This document shows positions 29,301-44,300 of a stretch of DNA of 64,000 nt, piece by piece. The stretch lies in assembly GCA_004794785.1 (NCBI GenBank), contig SJOL01008870.1, positions 799,644 through 863,643 on the forward strand. The letters are read 5' to 3'. The stretch is from Opisthorchis felineus. Taxonomy: Eukaryota > Platyhelminthes > Trematoda > Opisthorchiida > Opisthorchiidae. Both the position numbers and the translations under genes were made by a program. Every line of letters starts with the position of its first letter. The first letter of the stretch is position 1. The notes beneath the pieces were generated by a model. It was not told the DNA's origin and searched no databases. It worked only from the letters and a program-made list of their open reading frames with translations.

Positions 29301-32300
29301 TCCGTTTTAATGGGCTTTTGGGTCATTTATTGTACTTCTGTATTCTCATGTAGCCGCGATTACTATTTATACAAAATGATTTTGTGCAGTATTTGCGTGA
29401 GTTTGGCAGGTCATGATTGTCTCTCTATTGTAAGACCTACCGTGATAATGGCCCCATTTGTTTGAATTTTTGGAGGTACTAGTCGAGATTATGTGCTGTG
29501 TCATAGACAATCTACAACGTGCAAAATTCTGTAAACCCGCAAATGGCGTGTGGGCTGTAGATGTGTCCAGCCAAAAGGTAACCTACGCAGTAAAATTAAA
29601 ATAAAGCCATTGAATCATGCAATGAAGCAAACAGGTCAGAAAGTGGAATACAGCTTCCTCATAACGATAGTGCATCAGGGGATTTTCCTGTAATTTTGTC
29701 TAAACAGATTTGCACTTATTGTTTTTTGACTGCATTTGATCAAGATCATATTCTTTTGAATTTTTGAGTGGACGTTTTAAGAGTTTTCGTCTAGTGACTG
29801 AACACTATTCGCTTTCATTCACAAAGAGTAGATTGATGTTAGAAAACATAGTCTCATTACACAAATATGGAAGAAGCTGAAAAAAATACTACTTTGACTA
29901 GCTCGTCGGGCGTAGGTTTGGCATATATTCGGAATACTATACTGGTTAAAAGGTTTGTTTCTAAAGGTTAGGTCATACCAGTGGAGAGTGGATGACCAGA
30001 GTACAGTGGATACCGTGATACAAAAAGAAGGGGAACCTGAAAGAGAGACCAAAACTGACATGTCTTTCAAGAAGTCTCTAGCCCATGATGGCCGGAAGGC
30101 GGTCCTTCAGGTTAAGTTTATAGTGAACCAGTGGGTGTTCACAATTTGCGTGTTCAGTTACTTTAGGCTATAAAAGTGAATTATTTCGAACTTTACGTGA
30201 CCGACCTAAGTGAAAATGTGGCCACGGAGCTGACCAACTGATGCTCTTCCTAGATTCCTCAAAATGTTATAGGTGTCCATATCAAGTTCAACTCAAGAGC
30301 TCACATAATACATTTGAACAAAAGTATGTAGTTCTGGAGAGTGTACCTGTAGCTGATCATTTGGCGACATCCATACAACCTAAATTATATTCAGCCATGA
30401 ACATCACTTAACTAGCTGCCAAACAGCTCAGTATCATGGCAGATCAACCTGACAAACTAAGTATGTGGTGTTTGTGACGTCATCTTCTCACATGTCTTCC
30501 ACGCGTCCACGCCCAATGGTGATGACATCCAACTGCAAAAAAATTAAAGGTGAACGTACCACCACCACGCACCATAAACTCCTCACACATCCAAATATTC
30601 CTTTTCTTGTTCTGTAAAATGACTGGGGCATGTCAATTTATTATTCTCAGTATTAAGGCCCGAAGGACAGAAGAAATTGTTCACAGCCAGCAAAATCAAT
30701 TACCTTAAAATCACCATGCACACAGTCCTTGCAACCAGGGGACTGAAGCGTTACCATACTGACTCGTCTGTCCCAGCACAGCTATGTTGATCGCTTAATG
30801 GGGATGACAAGGGTATAACTACACATTCTTGACCTAAAGCCCTAAAAAGCAGACGGTGGGAACATGGAGGATTCGAACTTGCTAACTGTGGATTTGGATG
30901 GACCTCTGGTAGACCAAAGTGCGTCAGTTAAACGATAAGTATTTTTCGGGCTTCGAACAGCAAAAGGGGTTTCTGATACCTTAATCAGAGGACATGTCCG
31001 CAAAATATCTTGATCAGTGACCAGGAGGCACTGTTCAACTGTCCCTACGTTCATCTGCTCAGCTGACCACCTATTATATACGAACGCTGTCAACGCCAGA
31101 AGAAATCGGGGAAGGGTAAGCAAGTGGCTAAAAATTCGCTGTGTAATCGGTCACGATCAATTTCTTACAGTGTGTGCAACTACGGATCCTGCCTCCAGTA
31201 ATATATAACTCAGTAGCAGGAAGGACCCAAGTGCGACTTGAAGTACGCTCGGGTATCCACCAAACTATTCCATTATCTAGCAAGAGGAATTTAAAATAGT
31301 ATCCACAAATAATTAACGAATGGTGTCGATAGCAACATCACCGGCAAAGACCTTCGCCCAGGAAAAGCACTTGTATAAAACAAGGTGGCACAATGCCCAG
31401 GAATGGAAGCCGATGTTAGAATAGCTTTGACTTTGGTCATGTCACTAAGTTTCAAGAGTAGAACCGACTGGGTTGCACCGAGAAGAATGGAACAAGGATT
31501 TCACTAAACATTTTCCAACACCTGAGAGCTTCGGGGAAGTATCGCCAAATGTGGAACAAACGTAGAAAATATCCGGATAAACAGTGAGTGACTGATTAGT
31601 GAGAGCCAAGACGTTCAAGCTTGGTCAAAATTGTTGTGGCAATGAAAAAATGCATGCAAAAAATGCAGTGCCTACAACATATTCAGAAAAAAGGACTGAC
31701 CGAACGCCCAACAAGTCCGAAGGCAATAGCTGTTTTAAGGCAGAATTTGTAACATAAATTAACTGCTAATGCAAAGCAGATTTTACGTTGCTTGCCCAAT
31801 CACCACAATCGTTTTTATCTTGGATCACGTCTTTTAGGTAAGCTGGTAAAAGAAAAAGCTGCTGTAAAAGATCTACCTAATACTTGTACTTTGTTTAATA
31901 AGCTGAAGACTGAATTACCGGGAGAGGGTACTAATAAAGTACTAAGTGGCTTGTGAAGAACGATCTACTTTACACTTTCAGCAAACCAAGTAAACCGATA
32001 CTGTCAACATCACAGTCAACGGTTTTGAGTTCCACTGTCAGATTTGTTGCAAAGGAGGGAAAGTTGAAAAAGGCGCTGCAAATTGCCCTCCGAAAACTCG
32101 GCCATCTTAAAACCGGCAATTTTATCGAGTTTCTTTATTCCGCTATGAAACCTCGAGTACCTCCTTGAGGACCCACCTCTGCAGAGTCCAAAGTACGTGC
32201 ACTATTGATGCAATGCTGTGTTCTGATGCTCTGTCTGTATGTTGTTCAGTGCAGTTGCGAAGCAAAAAATCTGCGTACTGTTTCAACGCACGAATGTTCC

Positions 32301-35300
32301 GCCTTGACAGTCGGATGTAGGATTGCCGCAAGTCTTCATTGCATTTGCCTGAACAGATTCTTCAAGTTTTTGTAAATCTGTCCCGTGACCACATTGTTGA
32401 AAGTCTTGTTGAGCAGATTGATGTTAACTGGGCAAGGATCCTGTTAATGAACTTACGAGTCGATATTAGGTGGGATAATAGGGTGCCAATACAGAAGCTG
32501 CATTAGGTTACCTGTATTAACGCACATGGGGCAACCAGAATTTACTCATGAACAAAAGGATTGCAGTGTACAAGCCAGATCCTTTCATTGTGCCCCCTAC
32601 TGCAAGACAGCAAAAAATGAACTCGGCTGAATGCACACTGCGCAGCGTAGCAGAATTCCGGAACAGTGCGTGCGCAAAATAGATAGATTAAATCTACACC
32701 TGCGCTATCCCCAAACAAACCAAGAACAAGGGAACCCGTACACCCTGGTGCACAATGAGCTATATTGGCTAGGTGAAGTAATCCGACCGGCTAATAACTG
32801 GATTCGGAAATATTTCAATTGCGGTCCTCTGGGAAATAGAGGTCAAAGTTTAAGAAGGGGATTCGATACATCCTTAACTTAGGTTAAACAAATTCTGAAA
32901 AAAACCTTATATTTGACAGTGAGCCAGTGAGCCACTACCCCTAGATGGACAAGGGGCTTTGGAGACCACCGTACCTCAAAACTCGAACAGAAACGGATCA
33001 TTCGAAAAGACCATACGGTTGCACACGCCTGATGCGTTGGCGACAAGTGCACTCAGTTTAAGCAATGACAGAGAATCAATGAACTGCCCAATGGAACCAA
33101 CACCTGCATAATGCTACTATCACACTAAAAGATGATGCCACCAGTAGCGATCTGACTAATGGTTTGCTGGATAATTGTCCCCGTCCACATGCTACGTTAT
33201 TGGACACCTTTCAGAAGGTATTTTGTTGCACACTATTTTGTGGGAAAGGGAAACCTGAAGGAATCAAAAAATGATGCCAAGGTCTTGAAGCAAAATAGAT
33301 AGTGTTGATGCAGATTGCATTTCCTCCGTGTTTATGTCAGCTAATGACTTCAAAAAACCTCCTGTGTGTTTTCCCAGCAATCTAATTTCGACGGGTTTAA
33401 TTGCCATCAGTAGCTTATATGTGTCAGTCTATTTGGCACCGCGCAGTCCGACTGTGGTTTTTGGAATATGAACTAGTGTCCGTCCTTGACAACTGTTTAA
33501 CAGCATGCCGTTTTCGTATGTAAAAGAATTTGCAAGAATTTCTTTTAGCAATGCCATTTAATCAGGGAAAAACTTCAATCTTAGACTCCCATTCCTGCTT
33601 CTTTCGTCCTTTTAGGACTGTCTTATTTGGCCCAACAAATCGTCCTTCTAGAACGGCTTTAGCCGCTCCTGGTAGAATTCGGAAAGTTTTGATGCCACTT
33701 AGAATGTAAACAGGAACCACAAAAACTACGACATAGCGCTTTAGAACACGATGTTTTGGTAACCTATGGGGTGGCTTGGTTGGCATTTGTCGAATTTTTA
33801 CGCCACCAAGTGACTGTGCACTAATATAAAGGGCCAGTAGTCGTGTTAATTTCTAGGATTATGACATAGCCATTCCACATATAACCCGATTTTTAAGCAG
33901 GATCATCCCTTTCCCCTTGTGAGGCAGCTGAGCAGAAACATCATGTTGACCTTCCGGGTTCAGCGCTTCTGCGGGCTTTCAGGTCTTATCCAAAGCGTTT
34001 GTGTAACCAAGTCTTGTAAATTAACACACCTGACCAGTGTCATTCACAGAGTTGTTCCTAACATACAATGTTAGCATCATTTGTGAGGCCTTGCTGATTT
34101 AAGATCTGCGTGCACATGTATTAAGCCAAGGGCATATAACTTCGGAAAATTTTCCATCCAAGTAAAGCGCACAGCTTAAAAACTAATGAGGCAAAAAGAG
34201 GTATTGGACGGATTTCTTAAAATCATACTACGCTGTTAATAGATGCGCAGGACGGTACCAAAAAATGTCTGGGATATGGGACGTCAGTTGTCGTTTGGTG
34301 TATATAGGGTGCATAAGATGCTGGTTATGCGCATGTGCAATACACTGGAAAGGGTACAGAATATGGTGCGTTACCACAGACCCACTCAGTAAATTGAACA
34401 GCAAATTTATGAAAAGCCGATCATGGTGACTGCGTATTATCGCGGCGGAAGCAAGCGTGCAGAATTTCAACACTGTTGACACATTTCTTGTTAGAAAAAC
34501 TGTGTAGCAAATCCTAAACGCTGCAAAATTCCCTTAAGGGTAATAGTTTGTGGAAGCCTCATAGGTTGAGATTAGCAAAAGGGAGTATGCAAAAATCTCG
34601 GGGCATTTTGAATCTGTCGGCTAGATAATGAACTGCACTTCAAAGTAATTACCTAAATCATTCATTATTTGAAATTTTTGCGAGGTAAGATTCAACGATT
34701 AAAAGATTTATTGCAGTGCATTTGTTGAACAGAAAGTCGATCAGTAAATTTCCCGATACGTTCTTTTCCATTTTTTGCAATTATGATAAGTTGGTTGTTG
34801 AATGTTGTTAACTGTGATCAATCAGAGCAAATGTCATGAAAGAGGTTTTATGAAATGTTTAATTTGTACCACAGATTAACCCTACCAAGGTTAACTTCAT
34901 TAAAGCAACGAAATATATTCATCGTTCATCCACCATATGAAATCATACGTATAGTGTGTGTGGACCAGAGGATCGTGTTTTGCTGTTGTATTTGTATCTC
35001 ATAAATACTTTTGCACCTGATAACAACTTGTTATGATTGACTGTTTGCAAAGAGGCATGGTGATCCGTCCTATTCCATAAGAGAAACATTTCTTCCAAAA
35101 TCATGCTTCCGATTTCTGTCGCAAATCAAATGTTGTGTCAGATTGCAACTTGACGTCACACTAAAACTTTATGTTGCAGCCCAAACGGGAATGTAGTAAT
35201 ATCAAACTAACTGAAATAAATGAGTCCGAGACGTGCTTCAGGATTGGTTTACTGTCATAACTTTCCGGTGGAAAAAACTGATGGAGCGAAGTTTTATTTA

Positions 35301-38300
35301 AAATTTACATGTCCATCCTAAGCAACCTCTGATTAATCTTGTTCATAGCAAATTAGTCACCGGAATTTTCTGCTGAAGATTTTGTGTAACGCTCCATGAT
35401 TTTTGCAAAGAGAGGGGACTACTATAAATTTTTGTCCGTTGATTGCAACTCTGTTTTGCTATCTGCTTCCTTAGCCCCATTTTTACGAAATAATAAACTG
35501 CAATTTTCTGGTGGTTGCAACAGTCACGAAAACATCGCATAATTTAACAGTCCTTTGGAAGATAAGCTCTGACATGATAGTTAGAACTGATTCGTAGCAA
35601 TCAGAGGCTCGCCACAGTCGAATGATTCTCTCAGGTATCTGATCGGCCAGTCATAGTGTTTTTATGGATATCTATAGAATTCAACCTTTGATTTTACGGT
35701 GCCACTTGAGTTGAATGGGTCCCCATATTCCAATATTAACCACGCATAATTTTCAAATGCGAAGGAACTAGTCCACGGTCGACAGATGTAACATACGGTG
35801 TGCTTTGAAGAAAAATGTGTGCCATAGAACTGCATTTTGGTGGATGACGATTCCTAGAACATTTTTCAGTGTATGGTAATTTTCAAATTAAGCTTCAAAA
35901 TCCTGAAATGTGCGCAGTGTTTTTTTTCTTGAGACAGTTGTTCATCAGGGAGCTACTACCCTATTGACAAATGGGTATCTTCCGCGAAATTGTGTTCTAC
36001 TGCAGTCTGATAGAAACATTTCAGGAATGGATCCCTTACGTTGCCGAAACAACCTCCGGGAGAGTTGAATAGCGGAGTATTCATTCACTCCCACATGTAA
36101 GTAGGGTTGATTACGTCCCATGAGGATTGGTTAAAATAACTCCTCTCCAAATCACATACCAGACAAAACCAGGTGCAAGACCACCGTCTGTATACAGCAG
36201 ACATGGAACCAAATGTTGGTTTATAAAAGGAGCTGCAACTCAAGACCTTCATTTTAGCATTTTAATGTAGGTAGCTTGCATTTGACCTTGCATTTGACAA
36301 CCAGGACAGCCAGTGCCTCCTGTATCTCATCCCCATTCCCGAACCATGTTGACCACTCAAATCCTAGTTGTGCTGTTTTGTTCATTTGTTTGACAAGTGT
36401 ATAGTGCTCAGTGACTCAAAGCCGTACTAATTATGAAGCAGAGATGCCATAATTCTGGCCTTTTTCGTACGTAGCACCCCATTCGTCTAATCAGTGAACT
36501 GGTTTATGGTTTCGAATTTCTTTCGAATTTATCCTCATCATCAAATGAATAACCTCAATGTTCAGCAATAATGCTTCGCCGCCGTAAAAGAAGGGGCGTC
36601 AGCATTAGCCTGTTTTTGCCTACCCGCTCTCCTGTATGCACCAAGACAACCCGGTTCAAGGCACCAGGCAACGGTTGATGTGACGTAACAGTATTGTTAA
36701 TCGTAGGTATCATGTTCGTACGTGAGCTGAGGTACTGCCAGAGCGCCCAGACCTGGATAAGAGTATGGTTAGGGTCCTCACTCAAAGCCTTCGGTTGAAA
36801 CTGCTGACCGCAAGGCAGCGGTGTATGTCGGGAAACGCAACTGTATTTGCATTTCTAAAGAACAAACTGTCACACTGGTCCAAACCCCCTACCGGGATCT
36901 AATCAATGAACAAAATGGCGTGAAATACTGCGAGTTTCCCACAGGCACCCCCCCCCCGATTGTAGCTATGTAGGTCACGGATGTACATAAACCGTCACAA
37001 CACGGCAAGGTTTATTCAAACTTTGTTTTCTCGGACTGACGAACGGTTTGGTAACACAACCCCAAAACGTCATTCCGCCTTTTCGTAAGTCTTCTGCTGA
37101 CTTGTGGAACTGAACAGAGAAATTAATTTTTCTGATGAAAAAGGCAGCTGCAAAATCATACCCAGACGATTGATGCTACACAACTGCAATGCTGAAGGCC
37201 TAAATCCCACCTCAGGTAGACCTAAAAAAATCGAACGGGTGTGGTCCGAAGGCACATGAATCAGCTAAGATCATATAACAGTCACTGTCGAAAAATAGTG
37301 GTACCGCTTACGCTGGAGTTAGCTTGTTCGCTACCAAGAAGAGGTAGGAATTAGGAATTCCTACGTCAGTGGTAAAACGATATGTGCACCCGCGGTAGAC
37401 GGAATTCAATTCTCCTACGATTATTTAGGCAAAAAGATTCTGTCATCGTAACAAACTTATCACGAATCTTAAAAAATCAAACGTATCATGGACTACGATA
37501 TACACTTTATGTAAGTTGCAAAACTATGGGGCTGTTAACACAGCTTATTTATAAAAATAACAGAAACGGTAAGATGTATAATACTGTAAGTTATTTACCT
37601 ACTATTTGTACCAAAAGACAGAAAATGTAAACAGCTTTGCACATAAAACATTTCTGTGGTATTTAGGGTCATTATTTCATGCTAAGACCACAATATTTGT
37701 CCAAAATGCATGTAGCCTTTCAACCAAGTGACCGAGGTTTGCTCGGTTTGGAAATTAAACACCGTCGTTTTCCATTCAGTCTACTGAAAGAATTTTGGGA
37801 CACTGTCACATGAGACAAATCTTATCTGACGACCGTGGTTCGTATTAAAGGATGTTGGTCAGATTTATGATTTGATCGTTCTAACATATCATTCTCAGCT
37901 TACCGTCCAATTAAATATCGATATCCAAGATTTTATCCTAGACGGAAGAAGAACTAAATCAGTGGAAGACGAAATGCAAGTATTTACGTTACTGAATATG
38001 AAGATTGTGTGGATCTGTAAACTGTGCTCAGAACTATAAATATTCAACCTTGTTTAGCTGTCTAACTGAATCTATGGTCTGGCTAGTCAAACACTTATCA
38101 TCATGACCACTGTTTGTTTCACTGCGAGCTATAAAATTCAGTCATAGTCCAGTCCATGTTTTACACAAAGCCACTTTTGAAGCCCATTTAAACTGACGTA
38201 GGGCACTCTTAAAGGTGTAAAAACTTAAGCGGAAAAATTGTTTGGCGTCGGGTCTTGCGCTGATTTTTTAGTGCTCATCTGAAGGCGCTTTTTAATTAGA

Positions 38301-41300
38301 AAAATCAGGGTAGTTGTTTTTGTAACATCCGATTTTATGCAGTCCATTCACCTTAGTGAATGTGTCTTCAATGTAAATCATTTATTCGCGTTGTGTTGCG
38401 TACTTGTAACGCTCGGGACAGAGGCATATATAGTGAATGCATTTTCTAGTCCATTTAGGCTTTTTCAAATGGAAGAAAACATAATACCACTGCTATTTCT
38501 ACTTATCGAAAACCATTTTCACATTTTACTATTTAGGTTGCAATTTTGAGTCACTTTTTTGGTGGGCTTTGTCAAAAATGAGGACAAAGGTTTAGCCCAG
38601 TCTACGTATTTTGTCGCAAGTAAAATGTCTTCTTACCATAATTTATGCAACGTAGATTGTGAGTGTTATTTTCAGCCAATTGTATGAGTTTTGTCATAAA
38701 ATTTTCCATCAAGCTAGCACCAAAAGTACTTCATACGGCACTGTCGCCAAATTTCTGGGAACCCATGATCTGGAAGCAAAATCTGCTGCTACCTCCACTT
38801 AACTAAATTCTTTGAAATAATGTTGGGCATTTTAGCTAGACCCGCACCAGCCTCCAAGTAAATCACCGTAAAAACCTCACAGTATTTTTAAGGAGGCATC
38901 GGTGAAAAGTCACTGCACGTCAAACAGACTACCAACTACCTGGGAGATATCAGTGTACCCAAAACAGGGTAAAGTTTGGTGGATATTTTTCAACCGGTGT
39001 CCATCAAAAGCTTTTCAGACGGATTTGAGAAAATCTACCGGTCACTCAGTCAAGTGTTATTAAATTGTATTGTGCATAGCTGAAATAGGATGGATGAAAT
39101 CAAGGGGTTTATATGTCTTTTTGCCAAACTGACCTTCTATATGCTCTTGGTGAAAAACGTCCGTTCTTGAGATCAGTTAGTCTAGCTTTAAATTAGTTCT
39201 CGTTCAAAAGATTCTATAGCAATAGGATAAATTTTCCTGAACGGGCTTTTCAAGTTAAACCCTAGTCATTGTTTTCAGCTTCAATCGAGTTATGCTAACA
39301 CTGAAATTGTCATTCACGTGCTTTTTGCACAGTGGTCAAAAACCAAATCGGGTTCAGGATTTCCTAGACTTTTCCTCGGTATGTCATGCTTACCAGGACA
39401 GTAGATGACCAATTATTCTGTGAGAATAATTGGCAAATTTAATAAAGTGAATCGGCCATCGAAACTCGGTGCAAAACGAACCTAGATGTTTTCGAACATG
39501 CTACTCATAAGATTCCTGAATACTTTTCGGCAGGCCATGACCAGTTATTCCTTCTTGGTGCTTGGTAGGTAGGCGCAATCCCCGAGTTTTCTTCAGATGT
39601 ATGTTCCACTCTCCAATTGGGAATGATTTGCAAACTACATAATCCTGAAAAATTCTTTGCTCAGCACGACGCGTTAAAAACTACAGCTGCGTGTATTTAA
39701 GCTTTTAGTAGTCACCGGCAATTTGTTCCAGTGAATGCGCTGGGAGAAGTTTCATAGAAACGCATCCTCCCTTAGAAAATGTGTAGGTTTGTTGGATAGC
39801 AGCATTGCAGCAAACGCGTGCCAAGCAATGTAGCAAGCATTTTGGTAGTAGTTAGCAGTCTAATGCACAGGAACTTAAATGATTGCGATACGGATCAGTC
39901 CGATTAGGATAGTGAAAAAATCACAGTTTTTGGATCGATACCTTATGTGCAGGCTTGTCTGTGAAGATGTCTTTGAATGAAATTGAAAATTTGTCATATA
40001 AATTGATCAAATGATGGGACTGGACTCCTGCACACAGTGAGCCTTGGATCAAAAGTGCCCCGTGATCCAAAATGCCATGAAGGTCGCCTACCCAAACAAT
40101 TTTGGCTGAATCCATAATCCATCTTTTACACACTGGCAAAGTAGTAAAAAGAGTTTTTGGGCATTCGTTCTGTGGCTATTGAATGATATTTGGTCTGTTA
40201 TCTTTGTTATGTTATTTTTCACAATTTATTAAATGAGGGTTGCAGACATATGCAGATGAGAAAATATTGCTACGCATTCGGCCGGCAACTGCAGCCTTCC
40301 GGGAATAATCGTTTGCTGGTGAGTAATACCTGTCATAGAGAGGTACCACTGTATAAAAAAAGCGCCGACAAATGAACATTTAGATGCAAAATTAGCAGAA
40401 AACTAAGGAAAAAGCGTTTAGTACGGAAATGTGGCGTCTTTTGGGACACTAACCATAGTGCACGATATTTAGAACGGCATACTTGCATAACACTCTCTGA
40501 TGCTCCATATATCGAATGATAGACTTGCTTCTGTCGCAAACTGTCTAGAAGACTGTTAAAAAGGAGTGTTTCATATTGTCGCTTGGGGAAATGTTGGAGA
40601 GTTCGGTGTAATGTACACTTCACTATTCAGGTTTTGCGGTAGCCGGGTAATGTCTAGCTAACAATGCTTAAATAGACCGTCTTTAACACTTTAAGCTGTT
40701 CCACTATTCCATGGATTAAAATGCAAAACATTTCCCGACGGTCCCACTTCCATACCTTCGCAAGTCTGGCTGGATTTATAACGTTAACGTTTATTCAGTC
40801 AGTCAGTCAATCAGTTTTGCGCGCAAGTCTCTTGTCAGGTTATCCGCTTTAAACATCCAACAACAAGTATCGACAAAATATTACATTACTAAATTATTAA
40901 AATTAATTTAATGCACGTGGCAACGTCTTTGTCACTCTGTTGGGACTACCACTGTGTTGACAGGGGACACAGCACTTATTTCCCGCGTATGTTATGCACT
41001 ACCTCTTCGCAGCATTTGCTTAACAACAACTGGAAAGAAGTTAATATGCGACGATAACTTTGAGTGGAGAAGAATGAGGTTCGGGCGCTTATGAAACCAG
41101 ATCTGATCAACTACTTCATCTTTCGAAGGCCGGTTGTCATGTTTTCATAAGTGTGTATTCAAAACCCGTAATTCAAATTTTGACCTCCATGTGTGAAAAC
41201 TTCACCCACATTTCCCAGCGAATTCCAACTTTGCATGTGTTGTTACCTGCAGTTTTGTGGATCACGATTACTCCTTCACAAAACAGTACAGAAATCCTGG

Positions 41301-44300
41301 ATGATACCTCAAGATGTGGCCACATATCAGATTCTACGATGCTCATGTTTGGGCAAACTAGAGCAAGCTTTATGAGGACTTCAAGTAACACCCGTTTTTT
41401 TGTTCTTGTGATCTTATTACATGTTAAATTCTAACAAAAGACGTTTCCACCAGTGTGAAAACACGCTGATAGTGGCATTTCCAGTACACGAAATGTGTGA
41501 TTGTCACCCGAGATGGAACTGCCAGTCAGCGGCGTTTCAGCAATCGTACACCTGTGTTTAAACGATAAATCACAAAAGTGGGAGAATTGCGGCTCTATGC
41601 CCAAGCCACTGATGTCAAGATAAACTTTACAGGATAAAGTAGATGTCTTACGGTTACAATATAGAACGGACAGTTAAACTTTATGTTATGCTGCATCCGT
41701 CATATCCACGCACAAGCAATGAGCAAGCAAAATGTATTTAGACAGACGAAAATGCAGCGATTTTGCTAGTAATCGTAATATTTGGTTCGATATTTATTGT
41801 AAAAGTTATTGAAAAAATGCTACCGATGTGGCAGCAATTTGCACAGTTTGGCAGCAACCAGTATTTTGAACGCACGGTCTGTCTGTAAAAGTCTGATAAA
41901 GGCGGGGATTTTAAAAATATTCGTCACCATACCAGGGCCAGTTAGTATCGATGTAAATGTGACGGTTCGTCATCCCGTTTCATACTGTAAATACTTAAGT
42001 ACAGTGTAGTCACAAAGATATTGCACGTGGCCAAGCAACAGTTCATTTAAAGGGATTACCACCTGCATGCAGCTGAATCAATCAATACTGTGGAAATCAG
42101 AAACCACTTCTGCTCCACTCGTCCTCAGACCAGAACCAAACAGAGTGACCAGAAATTTGTAGAGGTTTATGAACACTGAGATTTTGTTGGTCACATGCTC
42201 AATATGTGTACTTGGGATGACATGCTTGCATCGATTTTGCCTATTGTATGGAATTATATCTCATTCCACTTTGAAATATTCTGGCAGATTTGCCCAAGAA
42301 AACAGCATAATTTACATTTTTTGGGCTGATTACCGTAAGTAAGCTTATCCACCTCTGAAAACGGTTGCAAGTGGTCCAGAAGAATGGGTGATATAATCCA
42401 CATTTTGCACATTTGTGGCAAACCGATCCAAATGCTTCGGAACAATCTAAGAACGAGACAAATTTTTGTTGCGAGACCCACATTATCTAGTTGTTGGTTG
42501 AATGATCAAACGGATTCGCTTGGCCGGCCCACCCCGTATTATTTGAGCAAACTGACGGTAAAATACGTTCTGTCCGGAAATTCGGCTTAATATATATGCA
42601 AATATTTTAACAAACCATACGATATTTCGTACTCATCTACCAGGTAGCAAAAACTATGTTCAGCAGGTTTTTTTACAACAGACGTCTTGGTGATATCTCT
42701 GGAAAATAGATTCATAAGTAACTATGAAGAATAAAACAGACATCTTATCTTCCCTCGTCATCTCAGATCATTTGTTAGACCTATTCCTACGGTACCGAAA
42801 AAAATGCTTCAGGCTAAGTAACTTTAAACTATTTTCTTCTGATTGAGCAAATTTCATCTAGAATTCGAATGATTATTTTGTATTGATTTCCCTTTGAAAA
42901 CAAGCCATAATCGGGCTTACCAACGTTTCCCGGTACCGAACGGATATCTAAAAGACTGTTGGTCCAATTCGATCAAGGATTATCTTTACCGACTTCCCTA
43001 TGATTCATAAAAATTGTCAAAACTGATTCAGCATCATTATACCACCGTCCCTTGTCTTGGAACCGATGTATTGGGGCAACAACATTAAACGAGCGAGATA
43101 CGCATGAATGTGCACTTGCTTAAAGGCTATCAAAAGCGGTGGCCTCATAATGCATAACGTGCTTTGGCACAGTGAAACAAAGCTGATTGTTTGAAATTAA
43201 TAACATAGGTTACTGTATTTAGAGGGTGGCACAAAATCAGGGCTATTATTACTATAATAGCTATGCGGCTCCTACGATATTCACACCCTGTCTCGCGTTG
43301 GCTTAATTTATTGCCTGCACTGAGACGGTGGTTGTTTCCTATACGCAGTGTAAAAAGTTGGACTCCACAAAAACTTCACACTTCACCCGTTTTGGGATTT
43401 AGTATAGACAAGATAAATGACATTTTTCTGACATAATAATCCCATTCTATCGAGAGAATAAACGTTTTCGAATCTCATTGTCAGAACAACATTTGCTCCA
43501 GCGGTTAAAATAATAATGACAGTTGAAACAAGCCGTTAATGTAGGTTCGGTGGTTAAAGTAGACAAGCAACAACACTTAAGTAACTGGTAGAAACATAAT
43601 ACTTCGGATACATTGACCGAATGGTTCAAAAGCTTCTTATGTGAGAAAGTACGGTAGTGTGTCTTACATGAGTAAGGCAAGTTCAAAGTTCACCCGGATC
43701 TCCCGAATCACTCTGAACACTTAGACTCCGGGTAACGCAGCTTTGTTCCGATCGTCTCAGCTGTCTCTAACGGATACCCCTGCATCTATATCCGGCAAAC
43801 TACGGGGAATTAGTCATGACTTGAGACGATTCGCTTGACCTGAATTTGTGACCGGTTTCAACTATATATGGAGTCACGGAACTTTTAATGGTGCTCATTA
43901 GCCTAGTACTAATCCAGTTTGGTTCATGCGTATGTATCTTGTTGCCAAGTTGCCGCGTTGGAAACCCAAATTATTCCGCTTGAATGAAGCAAGAAAAAGA
44001 ACACACAACCGTATTTGGAATATGAACTGGCATCTTATCCTTGAGATTGGAACCAAACACTGGTTTTGTAGGAAACCAGAATTGTAGTGTTGTCACCGAA
44101 AGATTTCCTTGTAAAGTTGGAAAATGAGACGACTGACTGTCTACCAACAGGAGGCCTTTTTATTGTAGGCCCAGGTCGCCTAGCAACGATCATTACGGTT
44201 GATATGATAGGGCCTGGAGCCCTATTGTTGGTTATGAAACCGTCTAAAAAATGACCAGCTCTCAGAACTTTAGTGATGTGCTTCAGTTCAACTTCTGATG

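Noticed and set aside
31953..32331. Open frames on both strands around 32 kb with lysine-rich product
   Set aside because: They look protein-like in places, but I could not tie either strand to a known family or to splice signals.
36555..36785. 76-codon minus-strand frame in a locally GC-richer patch
   Set aside because: Possibly part of a dispersed repeat, but I could not identify a family or a second copy in this window.
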